DNA of 64,000 nucleotides from Panulirus ornatus. Its lineage: Eukaryota > Arthropoda > Malacostraca > Decapoda > Palinuridae. The position numbers were made by a program, and so were the translations under genes. The stretch covers positions 14,165,161-14,229,160 of the forward strand of contig NC_092279.1 in the NCBI RefSeq assembly GCF_036320965.1. Direction: 5' to 3'. This document shows, piece by piece, positions 19,664 to 62,889 of the stretch (within the stretch, counting starts at the first letter, position 1; each line of letters begins with the position of its first letter). The notes below the pieces were generated by a model, which was not told the origin of the DNA, did not search any database, and worked only from the letters and a program-made list of their open reading frames with translations.

Positions 19664-21852
19664 TTTTATACTTTGTCGCTGTCTCCCGCGTTTGCGAGGT
19701 AGCGCAAGGAAACAGACGAAAGAAATGGCCCAACCCCCCCCATACACATGTACATACACACGTCCACACACGGAAATATACATACCTACACAGCTTTCCA
19801 TGGTTTACCCCGGACGCTTCACATGCCTTGATTCAATCCACTGACAGCACGTCAACCCCTGTATACCACATCGCTCCAATTCACTCTATTCCTTGCCCTC
19901 CTTTCACCCTCCTGCATGTTCAGGCCCCGATCACACAAAATCCTTTTCACTCCATCTTTCCACCTCCAATTTGGTCTCCCTCTTCTCCTCGTTCCCTCCA
20001 CCTCCGACACATATATCCTCTTGGTCAATCTTTCCTCACTCATTCTCTCCATGTGACCAAACCATTTCAAAACACCCTCTTCAGCTCTCTCAACCACGCT
20101 CTTTTTATTTCCACACATCTCTCTTACCCTTACGTTACTTACTCGATCAAACCACCTCACACCACACATTGTCCTCAAACATCTCATTTCCAGCACATCC
20201 ATCCTCCTGCGCACAACTCTATCCATAGTCCACGCCTCGCAACCATACAACATTGTTGGAACCACTATTCCTTCAAACATACCCATTTTTGCTTTCCGAG
20301 ATAATGTTCTCGACTTCCACACATTCTTCAAGGCTCCCAAAATTTTCGCACCCTCCCCCACCCTATGATCCACTTCCGCTTCCATGGTTCCATCCGCTGC
20401 CAAATCCACTCCCAGATATCTAAAACACTTCACTTCCTCCAGTTTTTCTCCATTCAAACTCACCTCCCAATTGAATTGACCCTCAACCCTACTGTACCTA
20501 ATAACCTTGCTCTTATTCACATTTACTCTTAGCTTTCTTCTTTCACACACTTTACCAAACTCAGTCACCACCTTCTGCAGTTTCTCACATGAATCAGCCA
20601 CCAGCGTTGTATCATCAGCGAACAACAACTGACTCACTTCCCAAGCTCTCTCATCCCCAACAGACTTCATACTTGCCCCTCTTTCCAAAACTCTTGCATT
20701 CACCTCCCTAACAACCCCATCCATAAACAAATTAAACAACCATGGAGACATCACACACCCCTGCCGCAAACCTACATTCACTGAGAACCAATCACTTTCC
20801 TCTCTTCCTACACGTACACATGCCTTACATATATGTATACATTGAGATATATAGGTATGTATATGTGCATGTGTGGACATGTATGTGGGTGGGTTGGGCC
20901 ATTCTTTCGTCTGTTTCCTTGCGCTACCTCACTAACGCGGGAGACAGCGACAAAGTATAATAGAGAATAAATAAATGTTACATTTCCTACTCAAGAAACA
21001 AAAAACAGAGATCAATAAAGCAAAGGATCCATTTCTAAAGTTTTTGGTAAATATGGTTTACAAAAAGCATCTTGCTTTCATGTTTCAAAAATTACTTAAA
21101 AGCAATTACTTAAAAAACCATATCTTACTCTTTTCTAGGAGAAGCTCCATGCTCTGCGGAAGAAGCGTAAAAAAGCTGCAACAAAGGCTTCATCTGATGA
21201 CTCCAATAAGAATCAAAGGCAACAATCAACAATCAGACTTAAAAATAAAGTTCAAAGTGTGAAAGATCTTCGTGCAGGACGTCTCCTTTCCATATTTGCT
21301 GATCATTTCATAGGAATGGCACGTGCCTCTAACATGTATCGTTCATATCCACAAGCATACATGTACCTCCTGCTGGCTGGCAATATGGCGACATTGCTAG
21401 AGGAGACTGGTAACTTTGATGATGCCCAGGACTTCAAAAGAGAAATTGAAAAGCTCAACGTAGCATCTAGGAGTGGAGTGCAAGATGTGTTGGGGTCTTT
21501 AAGGAACGCTCCAGATACTTATGATCTTATGCTAGGGAACCCCAATCTCCACAGCTCAAACTGGGAACTCAGAAAAGAGCATCAGCCACTACCCCATCCA
21601 CCAAAAAGTGACCCATCAATCTTTGGTGTGGACCAAATACCTCAGGCAAGGTTAACACAAGGATCTAGTCTTACTCAGTTTGAAGAAAACACAAAAGCAG
21701 GAATTTCTCAAACATTTTCCACTGGATCTGAAGATACCAGCTGGCAACCTACATTAAGTGATTGCTTACAGTCTCGAACTTCCCCTACAGTGCAAAAAAG
21801 TGATGCAATTTTGGTGTTCACAGACGATGACGAAGAGTCTACAGATTTTTAA
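1639..21852 (+). CDS. Mab-21/cGAS-like nucleotidyltransferase-fold protein, C-terminal 846 residues, seven exons
   Basis: Exons: 1639-2630, 7245-7372, 8683-8848, 14113-14379, 14517-14717, 16046-16117 and 21139-21852. All have AG/GT borders and the phases agree throughout. Seen in order: a GYVRLRC strand, a ~270-residue acidic low-complexity insertion, a helix (SSERYLECFEDEFEELAKIL), the strand FNIEFIP, EWPSCAFEWK, CNLVPIGHYNPKEP, then the all-helical half (TGLKTQHFRYILFWMCEHN, LPHYFVDKCNMIE), an acidic linker, a final helical segment (MARASNMYRSYPQAYMYLLL) and an acidic C-terminus. The Mab-21 family includes cGAS, cGLRs and Mab-21, some of which make cyclic dinucleotides. The GS and ExD motifs should lie in exons left of the window, so activity cannot be judged here. 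No cGAS zinc-ribbon Cys cluster follows the LLRSLGHTQ helix. Substrate and function are unknown; a non-catalytic Mab-21 member is an alternative. Confidence 0.85.
2631..3050. other. Intron start, nothing recognised
   Basis: AT-rich intronic sequence after the donor. I see no exon, RNA gene or repeat that I can name. Confidence 0.5.
3056..3420 (+). mobile_element. Old RTE-like LINE remnant with internal deletion
   Basis: A decayed RT block (EKQKDLCKALMDVEKAW, compare EKQMDLYVAFMDLEKAY) is joined to a 3' coding block resembling WFGHMERM. Most of the RT between them is missing. Confidence 0.6.
3434..4705 (+). mobile_element. RTE-like LINE, RT palm to 3'UTR, frameshifted
   Basis: Motifs in order are FMDLEKAYDRVDRDALWK, a damaged QG..SPWLF block, LFFADDTVLV (the FADD box), a damaged [17 protein letters not shown] block and [18 protein letters not shown]. 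Several frameshifts and an internal stop show it is dead. The 3'UTR of the long type runs to about 4705. It lies in the first visible Mab-21-like intron. Confidence 0.85.
4708..5040 (-). mobile_element. RTE-like LINE fragment, inverted
   Basis: Minus-strand [20 protein letters not shown] and the upstream NKSKVI-type region are visible. It abuts the 3' end of the preceding plus-strand copy, so the two lie tail to tail. Confidence 0.75.
5370..5660 (-). mobile_element. RTE-like LINE 3'UTR fragment
   Basis: This is a diverged antisense copy of the LINE 3'UTR module (GAGGTAGTG, the ATCAGGCCCC-type stretch, the CACATCACTCCAATTCACTC-type stretch). It encodes no protein of its own. Confidence 0.6.
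5870..6300 (-). mobile_element. CR1/Jockey-like LINE 3' end
   Basis: The minus strand encodes a 119-residue frame ending the way LINE RT proteins end: TRPRSTWQAAASHDYCVAVG, FFPYTSKLWNSFPSHVFSN, then a FKR stretch. The same 3' end recurs at 9005-9325 (+), 48235-48600 (-) and 53614-53979 (-). This family is distinct from the RTE-like LINE. Confidence 0.7.
6300..7244. other. Intron, nothing recognised
   Basis: AT-rich intron running into the acceptor at 7243-7244. No coding exon or named repeat was recognised on either strand. Confidence 0.5.
7245..7372 (+). CDS. Mab-21-like exon with the third acidic position of the NTase core
   Basis: 128 bp, phase 0 in, 2 out; donor gttagt. The peptide has KFNIEFIPTMIVKEWP then SCAFEWKLRERR. 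By layout this matches the cGAS strand that carries the third metal-binding acid just before a WP turn. Here that residue would be Glu (codon 7266-7268) rather than Asp. The assignment is from reading motif order, not from an alignment. Confidence 0.85.
7395..8265 (-). mobile_element. RTE-like LINE, 3' part and RT C-terminal block, degraded
   Basis: Antisense 3'UTR (7395-7620), then reading leftwards from 8195 CFRFLGVDLLAGGTMEAEA and HRVGEEMRVLGALKNVGKER. Frameshifts and stops are present. It begins about 20 bp after the exon donor at 7373. Confidence 0.75.
8440..8590 (-). mobile_element. RTE-like LINE 3'UTR fragment
   Basis: A diverged copy of the LINE 3'UTR with GAGGTAGTGCCAAGAACAGA in antisense orientation. 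It sits about 90 bp before the next Mab-21-like exon. Confidence 0.5.
8683..8848 (+). CDS. Mab-21-like exon, core end and start of helical half
   Basis: 166 bp, phase 2 in, 0 out; donor gtaagg. It reads WPKEQSIQESIQMGCNLVPI, GHYNPKEPNRVMKIEW, QIQFAKAEQILLRSLGHTQ. The pattern LVP, then W.(I/L)(Q/S)F..(A/I)E..(L/I)L, is characteristic of the Mab-21/cGAS fold. No cysteines follow, so the vertebrate cGAS zinc thumb is absent. Confidence 0.9.
8860..8990 (-). mobile_element. RTE-like LINE 3' tail fragment
   Basis: An antisense tail with CAGCGAGGTAGCACCAGC followed by a short TA/CATA stretch. It starts about 10 bp after the donor at 8849. Confidence 0.6.
9005..9325 (+). mobile_element. CR1/Jockey-like LINE 3' end
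   Basis: Plus-strand frame QAAASHDYCVAINNLRVG, then LFPYTSS and a FKTGFF block, then a short 3'UTR ending before the (TA)n array. It belongs to the same family as the 5870-6300 copy. Confidence 0.65.
9328..9398. repeat. (TA)n array plus T tract
   Basis: About 35 uninterrupted TA units followed by a T run. It separates the 3' end of a plus-strand CR1/Jockey-like fragment from the 3' end of a minus-strand RTE-like copy. Confidence 0.95.
9405..10265 (-). mobile_element. RTE-like LINE, 5'-truncated, near-intact frame
   Basis: The minus-strand frame reads [77 protein letters not shown]. The 3'UTR (9405-9600) ends with the antisense of GACAGCGACAAAGTATAAAA. The 5' truncation point at 10265 lies directly in a (TA)n tract. 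Confidence 0.9.
10266..10292. repeat. (TA)n array between head-to-head LINEs
   Basis: A short TA array. Both neighbouring LINE copies are 5'-truncated exactly at its borders, in opposite orientations. Confidence 0.9.
10293..10790 (+). mobile_element. RTE-like LINE, 3' coding end and 3'UTR
   Basis: Plus-strand [20 protein letters not shown] to the end of the frame, then the short 3'UTR ending ACAGCGACAAAG and an A-rich run. It is nearly identical to, and inverted relative to, part of the 9405-10265 copy. Confidence 0.9.
10796..10891. repeat. A-rich tract and (TA)n array
   Basis: An A-rich run (LINE tail) followed by about 33 TA units, next to a SINE-like repeat. Confidence 0.95.
10892..11130 (+). 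mobile_element. SINE-like repeat with RTE-like 3' tail
   Basis: About 235 bp. The head is TATCCCTGGGGATAGGGGAG, the centre has GTCGTAGAAGGCGACTAAAA, and there is an internal T tract. The tail TACCTCGCTAATGCGGGAAA then TGGCGAATAGTATG runs into A and TA. The tail resembles the RTE-like LINE end (TACCTCGCTAACGCGGGAGA then CAGCGACAAAGTAT). I see no long reading frame. No tRNA or 5S head could be proven by eye. Confidence 0.75.
11145..11198. repeat. (TA)n array between inverted SINE-like copies
   Basis: About 26 TA units separate the plus-strand SINE-like copy from an inverted copy, so the whole block 10892-11392 can fold as a hairpin. Confidence 0.95.
11200..11392 (-). mobile_element. SINE-like repeat, inverted, head truncated
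   Basis: Antisense of the 10892-11130 element: CATACTATTCGCCATTTCCC to AAAAGGGAAGGGAGC-type sequence. It stops at the LINE start at about 11391. Confidence 0.75.
11391..12465 (+). mobile_element. RTE-like LINE, RT palm to 3'UTR, near-intact 285-codon frame
   Basis: The frame from 11394 reads [78 protein letters not shown] one-base change near 12230 shifts the last residues. The 3'UTR ends at the A tract near 12465. The 5' truncation falls just before the SPWLFN motif. Confidence 0.9.
12466..12595. repeat. A/TA/CATA microsatellite
   Basis: An A tract, a short (TA)n and an imperfect CATA/TACA repeat joining two LINE copies. Confidence 0.85.
12595..13615 (-). mobile_element. RTE-like LINE, long 3'UTR plus RT C-terminal half, old copy
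   Basis: Antisense long-type 3'UTR (12595-12870), then minus-strand [40 protein letters not shown] and FADDTALVTDSNKNLQKLVT. Several frameshifts are present. It is more diverged than the near-intact copies. Confidence 0.8.
13615..13921 (-). mobile_element. RTE-like LINE 3'UTR fragment
   Basis: Another long-type 3'UTR in antisense orientation, directly abutting the 5' side of the previous copy. It ends at a fragment of the minisatellite-bearing repeat (13922-13975). Confidence 0.65.
13922..13975 (+). repeat. Fragment of the ~600-bp interspersed repeat
   Basis: The start CAGGTAGTACTGGCAATATT and the following ~30 bases match, with changes, the end of the repeats at 47135-47735 and 52514-53115. 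Confidence 0.5.
14113..14379 (+). CDS. Mab-21-like exon, helical core
   Basis: 267 bp, phase 0 both ends; donor gtgaga. It carries the most diagnostic part: LLVEFLMRDHLGDITGLKTQ, HFRYILFWMCEHN, DWQEERLGIKLKTFFKTLYN, CLSTENLPHYFVDKCNMIE. The order (helix with H.(R/K)..(L/F)(F/W)..C, then LP.YF....N(M/L)) is shared with cGAS and Mab-21 proteins. Confidence 0.92.
14517..14717 (+). CDS. Mab-21-like exon, end of helical core
   Basis: 201 bp, phase 0 both ends; donor gtgaga. It reads ARVRSMKDNLPIYLMHTMRR then FFPELNILELYKLVTRKTYS, followed by a polar stretch. No motif beyond the family fold is visible. Confidence 0.85.
14718..16045. other. Intron with a possible unclassified LINE remnant
   Basis: AT-rich intron. 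Between about 15000 and 15700 short antisense blocks recall the LINE RT remnant at 24775-25860 (for example the CATCCACTTGCTTT stretch), but decay is too strong for a firm family call. Confidence 0.35.
16046..16117 (+). CDS. Mab-21-like small acidic exon
   Basis: 72 bp, phase 0 both ends; acceptor attcaag, donor gtaaaa. It encodes NMFDDGEDVLYSDSEEEREH and four more residues. The sequence is acidic with Ser in a DSEEE context, a typical casein kinase 2 type site by pattern. The exon is symmetric, so skipping it would keep the frame. Confidence 0.7.
16118..16590. other. Intron, local duplication only
   Basis: A short direct duplication of a CCCATGTTTTTCACAT-type unit lies near 16140-16230. Nothing else was recognised. 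Confidence 0.4.
16595..17150 (+). mobile_element. RTE-like LINE 3' end, long 3'UTR
   Basis: Starts in the last coding part (GTGAAAAAGATTTTGAGCG) and continues through the whole long-type 3'UTR. It ends GACAGCGACAAAGTATAATA followed by AATAAATGAA repeats. Confidence 0.8.
17170..18520 (+). mobile_element. RTE-like LINE with inverted 5' end
   Basis: Bases 17170-17220 are antisense RT (DQVFALKNVCEK region). At about 17221 the orientation flips to plus-strand LEKAYDRVDRDALWKVL. Then follow [38 protein letters not shown] and [19 protein letters not shown]. Frameshifts and stops show it is dead. The inverted 5' end fits twin priming. Confidence 0.85.
18895..19345 (+). mobile_element. RTE-like LINE 3' end, long 3'UTR
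   Basis: Starts in the [20 protein letters not shown] coding region and runs through the long 3'UTR into a TATG/TA microsatellite. Confidence 0.8.
19346..19372. repeat. (TA)n array
   Basis: A short TA run between the 3' tail of a LINE and the head of a SINE-like repeat. Confidence 0.85.
19373..19605 (+). mobile_element. SINE-like repeat
   Basis: Almost identical to 10892-11130: same head, the GTCGTAGAAGGCGACTAAAA centre, T tract and TGGCGAATAGTATG tail. Confidence 0.75.
19612..19667. repeat. (TA)n plus T tract
   Basis: About 17 TA units and a T run between the SINE-like tail and an inverted LINE tail. Confidence 0.9.
19668..20833 (-). mobile_element. RTE-like LINE, near-intact 342-codon frame
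   Basis: The minus-strand frame reads [79 protein letters not shown] and [19 protein letters not shown]. The 3'UTR is 19668-19855. It is 5'-truncated at an inverted 3'UTR fragment of another copy. Confidence 0.92.
20834..20965 (+). mobile_element. RTE-like LINE 3' tail fragment
   Basis: A plus-strand 3'UTR end with GCTACCTCACTAACGCGGGA then GACAGCGACAAAGTATAATA and AATAAATG repeats. It sits about 170 bp before the last Mab-21-like exon. Confidence 0.75.
21139..21852 (+). CDS. Mab-21-like last exon with stop
   Basis: 714 bp including TAA. It begins with a basic cluster (EKLHALRKKRKKAATKASSD, a possible nuclear localisation signal by pattern). A helical segment follows (LRAGRLLSIFADHFIGMARA, SNMYRSYPQAYMYLLLAGNM, FDDAQDFKREIEKL), then a ~110-residue polar tail ending in DAILVFTDDDEESTDF. 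Hydrophobic ILVF followed by an acidic run looks like a SUMO-interacting motif, but this is pattern only. The frame is open from the acceptor to the stop. Confidence 0.85.
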   Translation, partial: EKLHALRKKRKKAATKASSDDSNKNQRQQSTIRLKNKVQSVKDLRAGRLLSIFADHFIGMARASNMYRSYPQAYMYLLLAGNMATLLEETGNFDDAQDFKREIEKLNVASRSGVQDVLGSLRNAPDTYDLMLGNPNLHSSNWELRKEHQPLPHPPKSDPSIFGVDQIPQARLTQGSSLTQFEENTKAGISQTFSTGSEDTSWQPTLSDCLQSRTSPTVQKSDAILVFTDDDEESTDF

Positions 21853-22112
21853 ACAACTTAAAACATATCTTCGACAAAATTATAGTAATCTGCCTTCAAA
21901 TACTTCTACACATTTCTTTAGATGAATAAGTGAATATACTAAGACTCTATTCCTCCCATAATTATAGTCAACATGCAAGAGTAAGTATTTCATGAACAAT
22001 TAATTCAATATTCATATTAATTAATTTATCACCAATGTACAAAAACATAGGACTATTCTAAATTCAGTTCATGAAATCTTTACTGCTACCATAGGTATGA
22101 TCTTATACTGTA

Positions 22113-22118
22113 AATAAA
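22113..22118 (+). promoter_or_regulatory. Candidate polyadenylation signal
   Basis: AATAAA lies about 260 bp after the Mab-21-like stop. A second candidate is near 22324, next to a LINE tail. Cleavage cannot be judged from sequence alone. Confidence 0.4.
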
Positions 22119-22344
22119 AATACTACAACAATGTCAGTGATAAACTATATCTGAATACTGTATAAAGTCCTCAAGGTCAGAAAATTTTTCCTAAAACTAC
22201 TTTCTTTTCTTTGCACCATATAATTGCTTACAGTGCCTGAGCACATGTATGATAAAATGATTGTGTACCTGGCATTGTGTGTGTCAGTGTGTAATAATTT
22301 TGAGATATTTATTGTTATATGATAATAAATAAATATATTTATTT

Positions 22345-23075
22345 ATTTTACTATACTTTGTCGCTGTCTCCCGCGTTAGCGAGGTATAGGAGGTAGCACA
22401 AGGAAGAAGACAAAAGAATGGCCCAACCCACCCACATACACATGAATATACATACATGTCCAAACATGCACATATACATACCTATACATCTCATGTATAC
22501 ATATATATACACACACAGACTTATACACATGTACATAATTCATAGGCTGCCCTCATTCATTCCCATCGCCACCCCGCCACACATGAAATGACAACCACAT
22601 CCCCCCACATGTGCGCGAGGTAGCACTAGGAAAAGACAACAAAGGCCACATTCGTTTACACTCAGTCTCTTGCTGTCGTGTATAATGCACCGAAACCACA
22701 GCTCCCTTTCCACATCCAGGCCCCACAAAACTTTCCACGGTTTACCCCAGATGTTTCACATGCCCTCGTTCAATCCATTGACAGCACGTCGACCCCAGTA
22801 TACCACATTGTTCTAATTCACTCTATCCCTTGCATGCCTTTTAAACCTCCTACTCACTCCCTCCACCTCTGACACGTATATCCTCTTTATCAATCTTTCC
22901 TCACTCATTCACACCATGTGACCAAACCATTTCAAAACACCCTCTTCTGCTCTCTCAACCACACCCTTTTTATTACCACACATTGACCCCGGTATACCAC
23001 ATCATCCCAATTCACTCTATTCCTTGCATGCCTTTCACCCTCCTGTATGTTCAGGCCCCAATCGCTCAAAATAAT
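22345..23075 (-). mobile_element. RTE-like LINE, long 3'UTR with scrambled coding end
   Basis: Antisense tail (TTTGTCGCTGTCTCCCGCGT, then GAGGTATAGGAGGTAGCACA with a local duplication), long 3'UTR, then [22 protein letters not shown] coding. A second piece of the same 3' region follows (22982-23075), so this may be two fragments. Confidence 0.75.
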
Positions 23076-23109
23076 AATAAATAATAAATATATATGTTGG
23101 AAAGGATCA

Positions 23110-23240
23110 CAATTTTGCGCGTGATCAAGATATTCCTATGAGTCCACGGGGAAAATGAAACACAATAAGTTCCCATTATTACACGAAAGTGCACTTGGGA
23201 ACTTATCATGTTTCATTTTCCCCGTGGACTCATAGGATTT
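23110..23240. repeat. Foldback repeat with ~40-bp arms
   Basis: The left arm (about 23130-23178) contains CCTATGAGTCCACGGGGAAA and continues through TGAAACACAATAAGTTCCCA. The right arm (about 23195-23239) is its reverse complement: TGGGAACTTATCATGTTTCA to CCGTGGACTCATAGGA. The loop is about 20 bases. One arm difference (ACAA/ATGA) is visible. No reading frame. Confidence 0.8.
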
Positions 23241-23450
23241 TTTTTTTTTTTTTTTTTTTTGCTTTGTCGCTGTCTCCCACGTTTGCGTGGTAGCGAAAGG
23301 AAACAGACGAAAGAAATGGCCCAACCCACCCCCATACACATGTATATACATACACGTCCACACACGCAAATATACATACCCATACATCTCAATGTACACA
23401 TATATATACACACACAGACACATACATATATACACATGCACACAATTCAC
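23240..23450 (-). mobile_element. RTE-like LINE 3' tail fragment
   Basis: A T tract, then antisense GCTTTGTCGCTGTCTCCCAC and the 3'UTR with CATA repeats. It is directly attached to the right arm of the foldback. Confidence 0.75.
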
Positions 23451-23457
23451 ACTCTAC

Positions 23458-23460
<3 letters not shown>

Positions 23461-23541
<81 letters not shown>
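23461..23541. repeat. (TA)n plus T tract
   Basis: About 31 TA units followed by a T tract that is the antisense poly(A) of the next LINE. Confidence 0.95.
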
Positions 23542-24581
23542 TACCTCGTCGCTGTCTCCCGCGTTTGCGAGGTAGCGCAAGGAAACAGACGAAAGAAATG
23601 GCCCAACCCCCCCATACACATGTACATACATACGTCCACACACGCAAATATACATACCTACACAGCTTTCCATGGTTTACCCCGGACGCTTCACATGCCT
23701 TGATTCAATCCACTGACAGCACGTCAACCCCTGTATACCACATCGCTCCAATTCACTCTATTCCTTGCCCTCCTTTCACCCTCCTGCATGTTCAGGCCCT
23801 GATCACACAAAATCCTTTTCACTCCATCTTTCCACCTCCAATTTGGTCTCCCTCTTCTCCTCGTTCCCTCCACCTCCGACACATATATCCTCTTGGTCAA
23901 TCTTTCCTCACTCATTCTCTCCATGTGCCCAAACCACTTCAAAACACCCTCTTCTGCTCTCTCAACCACGCTCTTTTTATTTCCACACATCTCTCTTACC
24001 CTTACGTTACTTACTCGATCAAACCACCTCACACCACACATTGTCCTCAAACATCTCATTTCCAGCACATCCATCCTCCTGCGCACAACTCTATCCATAG
24101 CCCACGCCTCGCAACCATACAACATTGTTGGAACCACTATTCCTTCAAACATACCCATTTTTGCTTTCCGGGATAATGTTCTCGACTTCCACACATTTTT
24201 CAAGGCTCCCAAAATTTTTGCCCCCTCCCCCACCCTATGATCCACTTCCACTTCCATGGTTCCATCCGCTGACAGATCCACTCCCAGATATCTAAAACAC
24301 TTCACTTCCTCCAGTTTTTCTCCATTCAAACTCACCTCCCAATTGACTTGACCCTCAACCCTACTGTACCTAATAACCTTGCTCTTATTCACATTTACTC
24401 TTAACTTTCTTCTTCCACACACTTTACCAAACTCCGTCACCAGCTTCTGCAGTTTCTCACATGAATCCGCCACCAGCGCTGTATCATCAGCGAACAACAA
24501 CTGACTCACTTCCCAAGCTCTCTCATCCCCAACAGACTTCATACTTGCCCCTCTTTCCAAGACTCTTGCATTTACCTCCCT

Positions 24582-24586
<5 letters not shown>
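23542..24586 (-). mobile_element. RTE-like LINE, near-intact ~290-codon frame
   Basis: The minus-strand frame runs from VREVNARVLERGASMKSVGD through LLFADDTALVADSCEKLQKL and [19 protein letters not shown] to [19 protein letters not shown]. It is 5'-truncated straight into a (TA)n array. Confidence 0.92.

Positions 24587-24640
<54 letters not shown>
24587..24640. repeat. (TA)n array
   Basis: About 27 TA units between the 5'-truncated end of a LINE and the tail of an inverted SINE-like repeat. Confidence 0.95.
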
Positions 24641-24643
<3 letters not shown>

Positions 24644-24659
24644 TTTTCTTTTCTTTTCT

Positions 24660-24772
24660 TTCTTTCATACTATTCGCCATTTCCCGCATTAGCAAGGTAG
24701 CATTAGGAACAGAGGACTGGGCTTTGAGGGAATATCCTCACCTGGCCCCCTTCTCTGTTCCTTTTTCTTAAA
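24660..24772 (-). mobile_element. SINE-like repeat, truncated
   Basis: Antisense tail CATACTATTCGCCATTTCCC and the middle block to TTCTCTGTTCCTTTTTC. The head half is missing; a second LINE type follows directly. Confidence 0.7.
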
Positions 24773-24774
24773 AC

Positions 24775-25860
24775 TTATAGGTTGTGATCAGGTCACCCCT
24801 CAGGCTTCGTTCTTCCAAGTGGGTAAGTTTGAAGCCTGCAGCTCTTCCCTCTTAATTCTGGTACCATCTTTGTTGCACTCTGGACCTTCACTATGAGATT
24901 TTTATGCTTCTTTAGGCGTGATGACCAAACTTGAGGGGGATTTTCTAGTTTTGGCATTATATAGGATATGAACAGCTTGCTGGGATTTTCTAGTTTTGGC
25001 ATTATGTAGGATATGAACACCTTGCTAAGTATTTTCTTATCCATATATCTGAAAGCTGTTCTGATAATTGCCAGCACACAGTCTGTCTCCTTAAATAATC
25101 TCCTAATATGGCTCTCTGGCAACAGGCTAGGAATGATGTCTTCTCCAAAGTCCTTCTCACACACAGAATCCTGAAACTTATTTCCCCCTAGGTAATGATT
25201 ATATTGAGGGCATCTATTGCTCTATTCCATCCTCATTACTTTACATTTGTTCTGGTTTCATTTCATCAATCACTTTTCAGACCACCTTTGCAATCTGTAC
25301 AGGTCTCCCTTGTAAGCTGATGTAATGCTCCTTGCTTTTCACTTCCCTCAAAGCCTTTGCATCATCTGCAAATATAGTCAGGTAGAATTACATACCTTTG
25401 ACCAAGTCATTAATAAAGATTGAGAAGAGTGAAGGTCACAGAACTGAACCATGAAGCATTCTGCTAGTCCTCTCGACCAATTTGGAAAAGGCTCCTCTAA
25501 CATGCATCCTTTGCTCCCTCCAACTCAGATAATCCTCTATCTAATATAGGAGTTTCATCCTTATTCCAGCTTGGTAATTGAGAGCACCTTGATCAGCCTC
25601 CAATAAAGTACAGTGTCAAATGGCTTCTGGCAGACCAGACAGTCCATCCAGCCCTATCTTTTGTCTAAGACTGAGTAGAATTTATCTTACTTGGGAAAGC
25701 TCTACTCCATAGAAAGGCATCCACTTGCTTTCAAACAATATTTTCCAGAACCTTACAAGCCACACTTGTAAGTGAGACTGGTCTAAAGTTCAGTCACTAT
25801 TCCTGGTCTCCTTTCTTATATGTAGGTATGATGGCTGCCTTTTTCATTCCCTTGGCAGTG
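24775..25860 (-). mobile_element. CR1/Jockey-like LINE RT remnant
   Basis: Read on the minus strand: AAIIPTYKKGDQE, FRPVSLTSVACKVLEN, then near the end FISYIMPKLENPPQVWSSRL, ATKMVPELRGKSCRLQTYPL. These are RT and C-terminal patterns of non-LTR elements outside the RTE-like family. Stops, frameshifts and a local ~60-bp duplication (24940-25020) are visible. A plus-strand 3' end of similar type lies at 62890-63295. Confidence 0.7.
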
Positions 25861-25924
25861 TGTGTTTATGTGTGCAAGTGTGTGTAAAATGTACAAAACT
25901 TATGTGGCAAGTTACACAAAGCAT

Positions 25925-26001
25925 GGGATCTGACTGAAACAGACACTGATGGGATCTGACTGAAACAGACACTGATGGGATCTGACTGAAACAGACACTG
26001 A
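25925..26001 (+). repeat. Three direct copies of a 26-bp unit
   Basis: The unit starts GGGATCTGACTGAAACAGAC and continues ACTGAT; three copies in a row are identical except at the last bases. Confidence 0.9.
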
Positions 26002-26518
26002 AATTCATAATGTGGTACAACAACCAATCAATGGCTGAATGATTAAAAGATAAACCTGCACATACAAGACATTGTAAAAAATGATAAAGTCTAACAAATC
26101 TTCCATTGCCAGAACTGTGGTCAAACCAATGTTACTTAGTTTGGAGAAATCTAGTAAAATTACAGATTTCCCTAACAGGTATACAGTCTGTCTAAACTTA
26201 GAGGGCATTCATTTTACGTGGTGCATATGCAAGCTATAACATATGAAATATAGTTTACAAAGCTTCATGAGGTGATAAAGGAGTTCTGAGAGCACACTGT
26301 CACCCAGGCATGATAACATGGTGCAGTAATGTGGTGGCTTCTGCAATAGAGTGGTTTCAGTCAGCTCACTCAAATTTGGACGAGTAGCTTTAAGAATTCC
26401 AAACAGTATATTTCTCATTACAGTACACTTTATCTAGTACAAAACTGAGAGATTATACTGAATGAAGACATTGCAAAAGATATCTCATTTCTCTAATTTT
26501 GCCATAAACTTGTCCTAC

Positions 26519-62434
<35,916 letters not shown>

Positions 62435-62889
62435 CTGTAAAAGAAAATTAAAAGCTCTAATGTTCAAGGATAATGGTACCTGCAATAATCACTAAAAGTT
62501 ATCATGAGTTTTAAAAGTGAGGATTCCACTTTAAAAAAAAAAATCAACAGGAAACTACCTTAGTAATATTCTTCACATGACAACCAGAGTGACATTTAAC
62601 TTTTGTACTAAGGCAGAAGGATAAAGGGTTCATTCATGAAGGTCAAAACAGCTGGATCCAGATAAGGATAGTTCATCCTATTCTACATTGTATCCACCTT
62701 TCCAAAAACACTGGATATCCATTTATCCATAAGCCTCATCTTCCTGGTTATTCAAATGACCCCTGTGACATAATGTGCATTATACCAAAATAAAGTGCAT
62801 GATCATTCATGTTCCTGATAGGAATCATTCCACAAGCTGTTTACATTATACATATGGCCATAACTAAAATATACTTCTTTAGATTGGTC

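Noticed and set aside
24793..25164. 123-codon minus-strand frame considered as a missing CAD exon
   Set aside because: Its FISYIMPKLENP and RRLFKETDCVL patterns are LINE RT C-terminal; it contains a local duplication and no MGS or DHOase motif.
25925..26001. Direct repeats considered as a CRISPR-like array
   Set aside because: Units are directly adjacent without spacers, only three copies, in a eukaryotic intergenic region.
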